DNA of 64,000 nucleotides from Treponema_B putidum (GTDB lineage: Bacteria > Spirochaetota > Spirochaetia > Treponematales > Treponemataceae). This document shows, one piece after another, positions 15,658 through 24,550 of this stretch. Position numbers and translations under genes: made by a program. The stretch is taken from NCBI RefSeq assembly GCF_007830595.1, contig NZ_VLLD01000002.1; one strand, 5' to 3'. The first letter of the stretch is position 1. The number at the start of each line of letters is the position of its first letter. The notes under the pieces are model-generated. The model was not told the DNA's origin. It made no database searches and saw only the letters and a program-made list of their open reading frames with translations.

Positions 15658-17349
15658 TTATATACTTTTCTTTTTTCTTCTCTTTTCTTTTAAATTTCCT
15701 TTTTCGAGTAAAAGAGTCTTAGTGGGTATGTCGCAAACTTCAAGGTCTCCAAAATATTGAATGGCTCCGGGGAAACGGTAAACTGTTTCGACAGCCCATT
15801 TATCCCTATTTTTTTCGTAAGTTTTAAATGGTTTACCTTTTAAATCGACAACGGATTTTTTTATAACGGGAGTCATTTTACCCTTTCTTCTTTCCATATT
15901 CATCATCATGGAAAGAGGAACACCGCAAGGAAGCCAATAATCGACATCATCTGTTAGGTTTCGAACCGAAGCTATATAACCGGAAAAACCGTTAGCGGCC
16001 AATAAAAAGGCTGTAAAGCCCAAGGTATAGCAATAATCCGAGTCAAAGTTTGAAGGAAAGGCTGATCGTCCTTCATAGCCGAAAAAGTGAGCATAGGTAC
16101 TGAATTTGCCTTCAAAACTGTCTTCTTTTTTCATTTCGGTTATTTTTCTGGTAACTAAATTTATCAAAAGCTTTTCAGTTTCGATACGGGAGACTTGAAC
16201 ATTTCCATGAGGGTCTCTGTCCATTAAAAGCTGTAAAGAAATATTTTCAGGGAGGCTGTCAAAAAGAGCAAAGGCTTTTTTTGACAAGTGTTTTTGAAGC
16301 CAAGAACGTTTACCCGAAAAAGTTTTTAACTTTGAAAAAGCCGAAGCTTTTTCTGCCATAAGATCGTTTATTTCTTCAATAAGTTCATCCATTTCGGGTA
16401 TAAATTCTATAATACCTTCAGGAACCAAAACTACCCCGAAATTTTCACCTTTTTTGGATCTTTTTACAATAATATCCACAATATAATCGGTAACTTGTTG
16501 TAAGGTAACTTTTTTTTCAGCTAATTCCTCCCCAATCAAACAGACATTAGGCTGAGTCTTTAAAGCACATTCAAGGGCTATGTGACTTGCAGAGCGTCCC
16601 ATGAGCTTTATAAAATGCCAATATTTACGTGCGGAATTTACGTCGCGGCAAATATTTCCGATTAACTCAGAATATAGTTTTGTTGCAGTATCAAAACCGA
16701 AGGAGGTTTCGATATATTCATTTTTTAAGTCTCCATCAATAGTTTTAGGAACACCTATAACCTTAGTGTTTAATTTTGCTTGAATAAAGTATTTTGCTAA
16801 AAAAGCGGCATTTGTATTGGAATCATCCCCGCCTATTATGACAAGGGCATCCAGGTTTAATTTTTTTACGTTTTGAATTGAACTTTCAACCTGTTCTTCC
16901 GTTTCAATCTTTGTTCTTCCTGAACCGATTATGTCAAAGCCTCCGGTGTTTCTGTACTTATCAATTAAGGATTTTTTTATTTCGATATAACGCCCTTTTA
17001 CCAAACCCTCAGGACCGCTTAAAAAACCGTAAAGTTTTGAATTAGGACTTCCCTTTTTTAGAGCATCAAAAAGGCCTGAAATTACGTTGTGTCCTCCGGG
17101 TGCCTGTCCTCCTGAAAGAATTACACCGAATTTTAAGGGCTTGTGTTCAACTTCAGATTTTCCTTTTACAAATCTGATAATCGGCATTCCATAAGTATGA
17201 GGGAATATTTCTTTTAACTCCGCCTGATTAGATTGTGCGTGTGTAGCCTCTCCTATTTCAGGCTTAATCAAACTCAAAGGTTCCTCAAATACTTTTGGGA
17301 TTTTCGGTTCGTAATGGTAGCGCAATCTCTGCATTGTGGATTCATTCAT
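15658..17349 (-). CDS. pfp: Diphosphate-dependent 6-phosphofructokinase (long form)
   Basis: Phosphorylates fructose 6-phosphate with PPi instead of ATP, reversibly, in glycolysis. At 563 residues it is of the long type seen in spirochaetes and plants. GVILSGGQAPGGHN opens the catalytic domain. The motif GGDDSN near residue 170 carries the second Asp that marks PPi use (ATP enzymes have Gly), and PKTIDGDL is the catalytic loop. AAGGAG precedes the ATG by eight bases. It is transcribed alone or after recR, which ends 43 bases upstream. Confidence 0.93.
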   Translation of the reverse strand: MNESTMQRLRYHYEPKIPKVFEEPLSLIKPEIGEATHAQSNQAELKEIFPHTYGMPIIRFVKGKSEVEHKPLKFGVILSGGQAPGGHNVISGLFDALKKGSPNSKLYGFLSGPEGLVKGRYIEIKKSLIDKYRNTGGFDIIGSGRTKIETEEQVESSIQNVKKLNLDALVIIGGDDSNTNAAFLAKYFIQAKLNTKVIGVPKTIDGDLKNEYIETSFGFDTATKLYSELIGNICRDVNSARKYWHFIKLMGRSASHIALECALKTQPNVCLIGEELAEKKVTLQQVTDYIVDIIVKRSKKGENFGVVLVPEGIIEFIPEMDELIEEINDLMAEKASAFSKLKTFSGKRSWLQKHLSKKAFALFDSLPENISLQLLMDRDPHGNVQVSRIETEKLLINLVTRKITEMKKEDSFEGKFSTYAHFFGYEGRSAFPSNFDSDYCYTLGFTAFLLAANGFSGYIASVRNLTDDVDYWLPCGVPLSMMMNMERRKGKMTPVIKKSVVDLKGKPFKTYEKNRDKWAVETVYRFPGAIQYFGDLEVCDIPTKTLLLEKGNLKEKRRKKKSI

Positions 17350-17392
17350 TTTTTGTTCTCCTTAAAAAAATACTTATCATACATCGTTTGTC

Positions 17393-17980
17393 TTAAAATT
17401 TAATGCGGCCGTTTAAACTTCTTGCAAGGGTTAAACGGTCGGCATATTCCAAATCTCCTCCGACAGGGAGACCTGAGGCAAGCCTCGTTATATTGACAGG
17501 TAAGTCCTGCAATATTTTTTGAATATATAGGGCTGTAGTATCACCCTCGATTGTAGGGTTTGTTGCAAGAATAACTTCCGTAATTCCGCCTTCATGAATA
17601 CGCCTGATAAGCTCGCTTATATGTAATTGGTCGGGGCCTATGCCTTCAAGGGGTGCTATGAGTCCGCCCAGAACATGAAACAAGCCTCGATATTCAGGGA
17701 TTGACGCAATCGTATTTACATCCTGAGGAAAGCCTACCACACAGATGGTTGCTCTATCCCTTGTTTTATCCGCACAAATGCTACAGATATCCTCCTCGGT
17801 ATAAGAGCCGCATTCTTTACAAGGATGAATTTTTTCGTGTAAAGTAGAAACAGCTTCTGCCAACCGCATAGCATCAGCCGGCCCTTGCTTTAAAAGATGA
17901 TAAGCGATACGGGCTGCGCTCTTATGACCGATACCGGGTAGACGGGAAAACGAATCTATAACGGCATCAATAGCATTCAT
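17393..17980 (-). CDS. recR: Recombination mediator protein RecR
   Basis: Works with RecO and RecF to load RecA on gapped DNA. The 195-residue product starts with a helix-hairpin-helix segment (LPGIGHKSAARIAYHLL), has a four-cysteine zinc finger (CKECGSYTEEDICSIC near residue 60), a Toprim domain (ICVVGFPQDVNTI to EVILATNPTIEGDTTA) and the C-terminal LPVGGDLEYADRLTL segment. It lies 14 bases after ybaB, a pairing seen in most bacteria, where dnaX often comes first; here dnaX is absent and purH lies upstream. Confidence 0.96.
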   Translation of the reverse strand: MNAIDAVIDSFSRLPGIGHKSAARIAYHLLKQGPADAMRLAEAVSTLHEKIHPCKECGSYTEEDICSICADKTRDRATICVVGFPQDVNTIASIPEYRGLFHVLGGLIAPLEGIGPDQLHISELIRRIHEGGITEVILATNPTIEGDTTALYIQKILQDLPVNITRLASGLPVGGDLEYADRLTLARSLNGRIKF

Positions 17981-17994
17981 CCTTTAATCCTCTC

Positions 17995-18300
17995 TTAAAA
18001 AGGTAAACCGCCTGCAAGACTTGCAAGGGGCCCGAGTTTATTTTGTAAAAGTTCTTTTAGTTTTGCAACCGCATCATTATGAGCAGCCCTAATTAAATCT
18101 TGAAGCATAGGAACATCTCGATTGTCTACAGCTACAGGATCAAGCTCAATGGACTCAACTTCAAAACTGCCTTTTAAACGTATTTTTACAAGTCCTCCGC
18201 CTGAAACTCCTTCAACAGCTTCTTGATCAAGGTCAGATTTAATATTAGCAATTTTTTCTTGGATTTCTTTTGCATTTTTCATAATATCAAAGGGATTCAA
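17995..18300 (-). CDS. YbaB/EbfC nucleoid-associated protein
   Basis: Small dimeric DNA-binding protein of the YbaB/EbfC family. The core reads VEGVSGGGLVKIRLKGSFEV and then LDPVAV and LQDLIRAAHNDA, as usual. I place the start at a TTG (18300) giving LNPFDIMKNAKEIQ, which matches the usual family start MNPFDIMK; GAGGAG stands six bases upstream. The nine-codon longer frame from ATG 18327 contains that ribosome site and has none of its own. The 3' end is 14 bases from recR, the conserved partner. Confidence 0.92.
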   Translation of the reverse strand: MNPFDIMKNAKEIQEKIANIKSDLDQEAVEGVSGGGLVKIRLKGSFEVESIELDPVAVDNRDVPMLQDLIRAAHNDAVAKLKELLQNKLGPLASLAGGLPF

Positions 18301-18427
18301 TTTAAACTCCTCATAAAACTTTTTCAAATTAACCTTTTAATAGCTTACCATTTTTTTTTGAATAATACAAGAGCATTTATCAACAACAAGCGAAAAAGTA
18401 GTCAAAAAAACGTAACGATGACGCTTC

Positions 18428-20029
18428 CTAATGCTTAAAGTGTCTTACCCCAGTTATCAGCATGGCCATTCCATTTTTATTGCATTCTGCAATGCTCAAC
18501 TCATCGCGGATTGAGCCGCCGGGCTGGATGACGGCTTTTATGCCGGCCTTGGCCGCTTCTTCGATTGTGTCGGGAAAGGGGAAAAAAGCATCTGAGGCTA
18601 GAACAGAGTTTTTAGCTCTTTCGCCGGCTCTTTCGATAGCTTGGCGGGCTGCATCTACTCGGTTGGGCTGACCGCAGCCTATGCCGACTGAGCAAAAGCC
18701 TTTTTGGGGATTTGACAGGTCTATCGGGGCAGCGAGCAGGATTGCATTGGACTTAACCATGGTACAAGCTTTCATAGCAAATTTCAAAAGAGCCCTTTCT
18801 AAAGGCTCAGCCTTCCTTTCCGCTGCGTCCTTATATTCAGTACCTTCGGGGTCTCCTAAGTCTTTTTCTTGCTTTAAAAAGCCTCCCAAGACAGACTTAT
18901 ATTCATACGGTTCTTTTTCTTGACACATAGGAGCTTCAATTAAGCGTAAGTTTTTTTTGCCGGATAAAAGTTCTTTTGCTTCTTCGGTAAAAATAGGAGC
19001 TATGATACATTCAACAAATAAGGTTCCAAGGGCTTCAACCGAAGGCTTATCGAAGGGACGGTTTAAGGCGATTATACTTCCAAAGGCCGAAACGGGATCG
19101 CAGTCGATTGCAGCTCTTAAAGCAATAGAAACTTCCGAATCAGGGGAAGAAGATGAAGAGCTTTTTGTAGGCTCTTCATTTATTTCGGCAAGGCCGCAGG
19201 GAGTAAGGTGTTTTACCACAACGGCTGCAGGTTTTTTAAACATAGAAACAGCCCTCCATGCAGCGTCGGCATCTAGGATATTGTTATAGGAAAGGGCCTT
19301 TCCCTGTAAGACCCTTCCTCCCAAGGGACCGGCCTTAGGCTCATTTGTATAGAGCCAAGCTTTTTGATGAGGGTTTTCCCCATAACGCAAATCCTGTCCG
19401 GGATAAGCACACAGGGCAAGAGAGGTCTTTTCTTCCATATTGCGGCTAAGCCGGCTTAGCCCGCTAAGCCAAGAAGTTATTGCAGCATCGTAGCGGGTAC
19501 AAATATCAAAGGCCTTTATTGCCAATCTTTTGCGTAAAGAAAGAGGAACCTCTCCCGTCTTTTCAATTTCGGAAGAAACTTCGTCATAGTCGGCAGGGTC
19601 GCAGATAACCGTAACTCTGGAATAGTTTTTTGCGGCAGCCCTTAAAAGAGCTACACCGCCTATGTCTATGTTTTCAATACAATCGCTTTCAGTAGAATCG
19701 GGAGAACTGATAGTTTTTTCAAAGGGGTATAGGTTGGCTATAACAATGTCTATGCCGCTAAAGCCGAGAGATTTTAGCTCTGCTCTATCCTCTTCGGTAT
19801 CGCGGGCTAAAATACCGCCGTGAATCATAGGATGAAGAGTTTTAACCCTCCCGCCTAAAATTTCAGGAGAAGAGGTGTATTCCGAGACTTCTTTTACTTT
19901 AATGCCGGCCTCTTGTAAGGCCTTTGCCGTTCCTCCTGATGCAATAAAATCATAACCTGCCGCTTTTAAGCGGGAGGCAAAATCCTTTAAACCAGTTTTA
20001 TCAGAAACCGATGCCAATACCAATCCCAT
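18428..20029 (-). CDS. purH: Bifunctional AICAR formyltransferase / IMP cyclohydrolase
   Basis: Catalyses the last two steps of IMP synthesis. The N-terminal IMP cyclohydrolase domain runs from ASVSDKTGLKDFA through GGRVKTLHPMIHGGIL; the C-terminal transformylase has KHLTPCGLA, DPVSAFGSIIALNRP and MVKSNAILL. The 533-residue protein carries a serine-rich insertion near residue 295 (TKSSSSSSPDSE). The true start is at 20029 (MGLVLASVSDK), where GGAGG stands nine bases upstream; the longer frame is the translation of the hairpin element. It follows purN on the same strand. Confidence 0.95.
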   Translation of the reverse strand: MGLVLASVSDKTGLKDFASRLKAAGYDFIASGGTAKALQEAGIKVKEVSEYTSSPEILGGRVKTLHPMIHGGILARDTEEDRAELKSLGFSGIDIVIANLYPFEKTISSPDSTESDCIENIDIGGVALLRAAAKNYSRVTVICDPADYDEVSSEIEKTGEVPLSLRKRLAIKAFDICTRYDAAITSWLSGLSRLSRNMEEKTSLALCAYPGQDLRYGENPHQKAWLYTNEPKAGPLGGRVLQGKALSYNNILDADAAWRAVSMFKKPAAVVVKHLTPCGLAEINEEPTKSSSSSSPDSEVSIALRAAIDCDPVSAFGSIIALNRPFDKPSVEALGTLFVECIIAPIFTEEAKELLSGKKNLRLIEAPMCQEKEPYEYKSVLGGFLKQEKDLGDPEGTEYKDAAERKAEPLERALLKFAMKACTMVKSNAILLAAPIDLSNPQKGFCSVGIGCGQPNRVDAARQAIERAGERAKNSVLASDAFFPFPDTIEEAAKAGIKAVIQPGGSIRDELSIAECNKNGMAMLITGVRHFKH

Positions 20030-20036
20030 AATCTTC

Positions 20037-20124
20037 CCTCCATAACACGATGTTTTGTGATTTGCACAAAACTCGAAGATAAACATCTCGGCAGAATTTC
20101 TGCAGAGATGCTTATCGAACCTCC
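20037..20124. repeat. Hairpin element between purN and purH, between two GGAGG copies
   Basis: Read on the minus strand, GGAGG (20120-20124) is followed by a stem GATAAGCATCTC/GAGATGTTTATC (20105-20116 with 20078-20089) around CTGCAGAAATTCTGC, then a CGAGTTTTGTG / CACAAAACATCG stem-loop (20048-20075), then TTATGGAGG (GGAGG at 20037-20041), the purH ribosome site. Module order, sequences and flanking GGAGG match the element before glgA (5331-5401). The purN stop codon TAA (20112-20114) lies inside the first stem. Confidence 0.8.
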
Positions 20125-20699
20125 GATAAAAATCTTAACGTTTTTATGACAAGGGCATGCTCCGCCTCATGCACTCTTTTTTCAAAATCTTCAAGCCTGT
20201 CTCCCTGAAAAACCGGCACTTCTTCAGTAAAAATTACCGGCCCCGAATCGACTCCTTCATCCGGAACAAAGTGAGTCATAATTCCGCAGCCTGAGATTTC
20301 CCCTTTCATAAAGGCTTCGTACTGCCTCTCGATAGCCTCCGTCCCGGGAAATGTTCCGGGCAGGGCAGGATGAAGATTTATAAGCCTATCCTTAAACGAA
20401 GCTATAAAACTGTCAGTTAAAATTCTCATCCAGCCTAATAATAAAACATAATCGGGCTTAAACTCTTTAACTTTTTCGGCAAGGAGAGCATCATATTCAT
20501 TCCGAGATGAACCTTTTTTAAAGGGACGATAAATAGTTTTTATTCCAGCCCTTTCGGCACGGCTGAGGGCAAGGGCTTCTTTTTTATTTGAAACCACAGC
20601 CTCAATCTTATAATCAATGGAGCCGTTTTTTATTCCGTCAATTACAGCTTGAAGATTAGAACCGTTTCCCGAAACCATAACCACAAGTTTTTTTTTCAT
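20112..20699 (-). CDS. purN: Phosphoribosylglycinamide formyltransferase
   Basis: Transfers a formyl group from 10-formyl-THF to GAR in purine synthesis. Recognised by VSGNGSNLQAVIDGI at the N-terminus, and by the catalytic set NLHPALPGTFPG (Asn, His) and HFVPDEGVDSGPV (His, Asp). About 195 residues, normal for the family. I use ATG 20699 (MKKKLVVMVSGNG); a TTG at 20711 is also possible and neither has a good ribosome site. The last residues (SEVR) and the stop are encoded by the edge of the intergenic hairpin element, an unusual C-terminus. Confidence 0.93.
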   Translation of the reverse strand: MKKKLVVMVSGNGSNLQAVIDGIKNGSIDYKIEAVVSNKKEALALSRAERAGIKTIYRPFKKGSSRNEYDALLAEKVKEFKPDYVLLLGWMRILTDSFIASFKDRLINLHPALPGTFPGTEAIERQYEAFMKGEISGCGIMTHFVPDEGVDSGPVIFTEEVPVFQGDRLEDFEKRVHEAEHALVIKTLRFLSEVR

Positions 20700-20743
20700 T
20701 CCAAATACCAATTACAAATTATCAATTACTACATTACCGATTA

Positions 20744-23509
20744 TTATCCATTTCTTCCGCAGCAGTGTTTATATTTTTTTCCGCTGCCGCAGGGACAAGG
20801 TTCGTTTCTTCCGACCTTGGGAACGGCACGCACCACCTGAGCATTTTCAGGACGGCTTCGTGAAGAAAGGGCTGTGGGACCCATTCCCTGCCCTGCACCC
20901 GAAAAACTTCCCATTGAGTTGTGCTGAGCATTTCCCTGAATGGAACGCATTTGGCGCGAAGATGCTTCTTCTTCGGTTCTGATTTGAACCCGAACAAGAC
21001 GGGATGCTATTTCGATTCTTATATCATCGAGCATGGAATAAAAAATATCGAAGCCTTCAAGTTTGTATTCGGTTAAAGGATTTTTTTGCCCGTAGGAGCG
21101 AAGATAAACTGCCTCACGCAAGGACTCCAAATTTTCAAGATGATCGAGCCATTTTTTGTCGATAGCCTGCAAGTATTGATAGCGGATAAACATGTTTAGA
21201 TTTTCTTTACCTGCAAGAGCTTCTTTTCCTTTAAGCTCCTTTGTAAAATGCTCTACAAATTCGTTTATCTCTTCTTCATGATTCTTTTTATCGATGTTTG
21301 CAAAATCTTCTTCGGTCAGAGTATAGGCAAACTTTTCCCTAAAGATATCCTTTATAAGACGTTTTTTCTCTTCTTTTTCTGCCTTTGAGCTTGAACTATA
21401 CTCATCGAATTTCTCGCTTATAAATTCTTCGAGGGTTGCGTAAATACGCTCGATAAGATTTTCGTCTGCAAGGATTGCATTTCGCTGTTCATAGATAAAG
21501 GAGCGCTGTTCGTTTAGTACGTCATCATATTCCAACAAATGTTTTCGAATATCGAAGTTTCGGTTTTCTACCTTTGTCTGAGCCTTTTCGATGCTCTTAT
21601 TTATCCAAGGATGCTCGATGGGCTCCCCTGCCCTCATTCCTATCTTGGACATAACATTTTTTAAGTTTTCGCCTCCGAAAAGCCTCATAAGGTCATCATC
21701 GAGGGAAAGGAAGAATTTGGAGCGTCCAGGGTCTCCTTGACGGCCTGAACGGCCTCGAAGCTGATTATCGATTCGGCGGCTTTCATGACGCTCCGTACCT
21801 ATTACATAAAGGCCTCCTAGTTCTTTTACCTCATTATAGTCGCTTTGCCATTTTGCATATTCTTCGGCAAGAACTTTTTCATAATAGTCGGGATTGGGAT
21901 TTGTGCCCGTGCGTTTTTTAGCCCTCATTTCGGGACTTCCGCCCAGCTTAATATCAGTACCTCGTCCCGCCATATTGGTGGCTATGGTAACGGAACCCTT
22001 TGCTCCGGCTTCTGCAATTATAAGAGCTTCCCTCTCGTGATTTTTGGCGTTTAAAACCTCATGCCTTACGCCTCTTTTTGTTAAGAGTTTTGAAATAAGC
22101 TCCGATTTTTCTATCGAAACCGTGCCTACGAGGACAGGCTGTCCTCTCTTATAAGCCTCGCTTATTTCGGTACAAAGGGCTTCAAACTTATCATTCTCGT
22201 TAAGGTAGATTACATCGTGTTCGTCTTTTCGGACAACCGGAAGATTGGTCGGAATAACTACAACATCCAATTTATAAATTTTTGTAAACTCGACGGCTTC
22301 CGTATCTGCCGTACCGGTCATACCGGAAAGTTTATCGTACATTCTAAAAAAGTTTTGGAAAGTAATGGTCGCAAGGGTTCTGTTTCTTTGGGCGATTTTA
22401 ATATGTTCCTTAGCTTCGATAGCCTGATGGAGCCCGTCCGAATAACGGCGTCCTTCTAAAACACGGCCTGTAAACTCGTCTACTATCTGTACCTGACCAT
22501 CTTGAATAACATAGTCCACATCAATATGAAAAAGAACATGTGCCCTTACCGATTGGGTAAAGTAATGAATATATTCAAAGTTTTCTTCATCAAAAAGGTT
22601 TCCGCTTTTGATAAGTCCCTGCTTTTGGAGGATATCCTGAATATGGAGCATACCTGAATCTGTAAAGGAAATTCTCTTACTCTTTTCGTCTATCGTGTAG
22701 TCTCCGATAACTTCTTCTCCTTCAAGCTCATTCGGATACTCGCCCGTCTCGGGATTTTTTTCGACTTCTTTTAATTGACCTATGAGGCGGTCAACCTCAA
22801 AAAAGCGCATTGTATCGTCTTCGGCAGCCCCCGAAATAATCAAGGGAGTTCTAGCCTCATCTATCAAAATAGAGTCAATTTCGTCTACTATTGCAAAAGA
22901 AAATTCTCTTTGGGTCTTGTCCTTGAGCCTCATCTGCATATTGTCGCGGAGGTAATCAAAGCCGAACTCGTTATTGGTACCGTATGTTATATCGCAGTTA
23001 TATTCTATACGGCGGGCATCGTTTTCCATATTGGAAAGAATGACACCGACACTTACACCGAGATAAGAATAAACGGGTCTCATCCAGTCGGCATCCCGTT
23101 CTGCAAGGTAATCGTTTACAGTTACAATATGAACGCCCTTACCTGTAAGGCTGTTTAAGTAGGCAGCGGCAACACTCATAAGGGTCTTACCTTCGCCCGT
23201 TTTCATTTCAACAATCTTACCTGAATGGAGAACAAGGGAGCCTAAAATCTGAACATCGTAAGGACGTTCCCCCAATATACGCCTAGCCGCCTCCCTCGCA
23301 AGGGCAAAGGCTTCAGGAATAAAAGAATCCAAGGATTCTCCTTTTTGATAGCGTTCTTTAAACTCATTCGTTTTTGCCTTAAACTCTTCCTCAGACAGAG
23401 AAAGGGCCCAAGCCTCTTTTTCATTTATCTTGTGTAAAATCGGGAGCATGGCCTTAATATCCCGCTCATGCTTTGAACCGAAAAGAATTTTAATTATAGA
23501 ATCTAACAT
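20744..23509 (-). CDS. secA: Protein translocase ATPase SecA
   Basis: Motor that drives preproteins through SecYEG. The 921-residue protein has Walker A MKTGEGKTL (GEGKT 105-109), DEIDSILIDEART, the second nucleotide domain with MAGRGTDIKLGG, the helical scaffold (IRYQYLQAIDKKWLDHLENL) and the C-terminal zinc motif CPCGSGKKYKHCC, which contacts SecB or the ribosome in other species. AAGG precedes the ATG closely. It heads the minus-strand run secA-purN-purH. Between residues 875 and 900 there is a Ser/Gly/Met-rich linker. Confidence 0.98.
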   Translation of the reverse strand: MLDSIIKILFGSKHERDIKAMLPILHKINEKEAWALSLSEEEFKAKTNEFKERYQKGESLDSFIPEAFALAREAARRILGERPYDVQILGSLVLHSGKIVEMKTGEGKTLMSVAAAYLNSLTGKGVHIVTVNDYLAERDADWMRPVYSYLGVSVGVILSNMENDARRIEYNCDITYGTNNEFGFDYLRDNMQMRLKDKTQREFSFAIVDEIDSILIDEARTPLIISGAAEDDTMRFFEVDRLIGQLKEVEKNPETGEYPNELEGEEVIGDYTIDEKSKRISFTDSGMLHIQDILQKQGLIKSGNLFDEENFEYIHYFTQSVRAHVLFHIDVDYVIQDGQVQIVDEFTGRVLEGRRYSDGLHQAIEAKEHIKIAQRNRTLATITFQNFFRMYDKLSGMTGTADTEAVEFTKIYKLDVVVIPTNLPVVRKDEHDVIYLNENDKFEALCTEISEAYKRGQPVLVGTVSIEKSELISKLLTKRGVRHEVLNAKNHEREALIIAEAGAKGSVTIATNMAGRGTDIKLGGSPEMRAKKRTGTNPNPDYYEKVLAEEYAKWQSDYNEVKELGGLYVIGTERHESRRIDNQLRGRSGRQGDPGRSKFFLSLDDDLMRLFGGENLKNVMSKIGMRAGEPIEHPWINKSIEKAQTKVENRNFDIRKHLLEYDDVLNEQRSFIYEQRNAILADENLIERIYATLEEFISEKFDEYSSSSKAEKEEKKRLIKDIFREKFAYTLTEEDFANIDKKNHEEEINEFVEHFTKELKGKEALAGKENLNMFIRYQYLQAIDKKWLDHLENLESLREAVYLRSYGQKNPLTEYKLEGFDIFYSMLDDIRIEIASRLVRVQIRTEEEASSRQMRSIQGNAQHNSMGSFSGAGQGMGPTALSSRSRPENAQVVRAVPKVGRNEPCPCGSGKKYKHCCGRNG

Positions 23510-23519
23510 ATACCTTATA

Positions 23520-24038
23520 ATGTATCAAAATTTAAAGAAAAAGAGAAGAGGGAAATGTATTTACTTAAGGAAACATCGAAAAATTTCAGTTTTTGAGGTT
23601 TTCCTTAATTTTATAAAATTTCTTTTTAGGTCTGCTATTTTTTCAAGTAGGCGTAAGAAAATTTTAAAAATAATTATATCCAATTCATCCCAAGCTCCAA
23701 TATACGAACAGGTATATTCTGCTATAAAAAAGGCAATCCTAAACGGAGAAATAGAAGAAGGAGCTCCCCTCCCCTCTATAAGGACATTGGCAAAGGATTT
23801 ACAAATTTCAGTTATTACCACCAAGAGAGCCTATGATGAATTGGAAAGAGACGGCTTTATAGACTCGGTTCAAGGAAAGGGTTCCTTTGTGGCCTATCAA
23901 AATCCTGAAAGGCTCAAGGAAGCTGGAATATGTATAATCGAAGAAAAGATAACCGAGGCTATAGATGAGGCCAAAAGGTTAAAGATAACGCAAAAAGAAT
24001 TTTTAGAGATCATAAAGCTTCTTTTTGATGAAGAATAA
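23520..24038 (+). CDS. GntR-family (YtrA subfamily) regulator, start codon doubtful
   Basis: A winged-helix DNA-binding domain begins at IIISNSSQAPIYEQVYSAIK and continues through LPSIRTLAKDLQISVITTKRAYDEL to GKGSFVAYQ, the form typical of YtrA-type repressors of ABC transporter operons, with a short C-terminal helical tail instead of an effector domain. Such proteins normally begin M-K-I-I-I-S-N, but here the expected initiator position (about 23665) reads TTA and no ATG, GTG or TTG occurs in frame between it and ATG 23520. The upstream 48 residues look untranslated. The gene may be inactive, in line with the decayed genes after it. Confidence 0.65.
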   Translation: MYQNLKKKRRGKCIYLRKHRKISVFEVFLNFIKFLFRSAIFSSRRKKILKIIISNSSQAPIYEQVYSAIKKAILNGEIEEGAPLPSIRTLAKDLQISVITTKRAYDELERDGFIDSVQGKGSFVAYQNPERLKEAGICIIEEKITEAIDEAKRLKITQKEFLEIIKLLFDEE

Positions 24039-24053
24039 TAACGGGAGAAAATT

Positions 24054-24110
24054 ATGGATTATATTTTAAACATAAAAGACTTAAACAAGAACTATAAAAC
24101 TTTCCAATGA
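24054..24110 (+). pseudogene. Stub of an ABC transporter ATPase gene
   Basis: After a good ribosome site (GGGAGA, seven bases before ATG 24054) the frame reads MDYILNIKDLNKNYKTFQ and then TGA. This is the standard opening of an ABC ATPase of the kind that follows YtrA-type regulators; the Walker A region and everything beyond are gone, and unrelated sequence follows. It is best read as the 5' end left after a deletion that removed the transporter genes. Confidence 0.7.
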
Positions 24111-24172
24111 AACGACGGAGGAGAAATTTTAACAGAAAAAGTCTAAAGTGCATCATCATAAGTACTTTTATT

Positions 24173-24519
24173 GCAGATCACACCCTGCCTGCACAAAATA
24201 GAACCAAACAATATTTAAAATTTGGTCGGATATTTATAACCCCATAAGCGATTTCGTCGAATATCATGGAAACTTTTCGGACAAAGATTTGTTTTTGATT
24301 CTTATACACAGGAAACGGCGACTTCTCCAAATGTAAAAGACAGCTTTATACCGTCAGGTTTGGATGTTATGAAAGTCTTAGGGTCTAAAGCTGCCGATAA
24401 AATTTTAGCCTCATCGGAATATGAAAAATATCCGGGCTTAAAAGAGAATTTCTACAACCTTCAAATTAGAAGATAAAAAACCTGAATGGTCAAAAAATAT
24501 TATAATGCCCGCCGAATAA
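24173..24519 (+). pseudogene. Remnant of a DUF3160-family gene
   Basis: Broken frames here match what I know of DUF3160 proteins in order: KFWSDIYNPISDFVEYHG is restored by adding one T at the TTT at 24221-24223; a second frame gives LFGQRFVFDSY, then FIPSGLDVMKVLGSKAADKIL and YEKYPGLKENFYN (24280-24470); a third gives KKPEWSKNI before a stop at 24519. The roughly hundred residues expected between the first two blocks are missing, so there is an internal deletion as well as frameshifts. The rest of the gap 24111-24550 holds nothing else recognisable. Confidence 0.65.
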
Positions 24520-24550
24520 AGAGGCTTATGATTGAGCTGGGTTATCCCTT

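Noticed and set aside
15325..15760. Short plus-strand open frames between miaB and pfp
   Set aside because: They translate hairpin repeats and the reverse strand of pfp; no family resemblance or conserved start.
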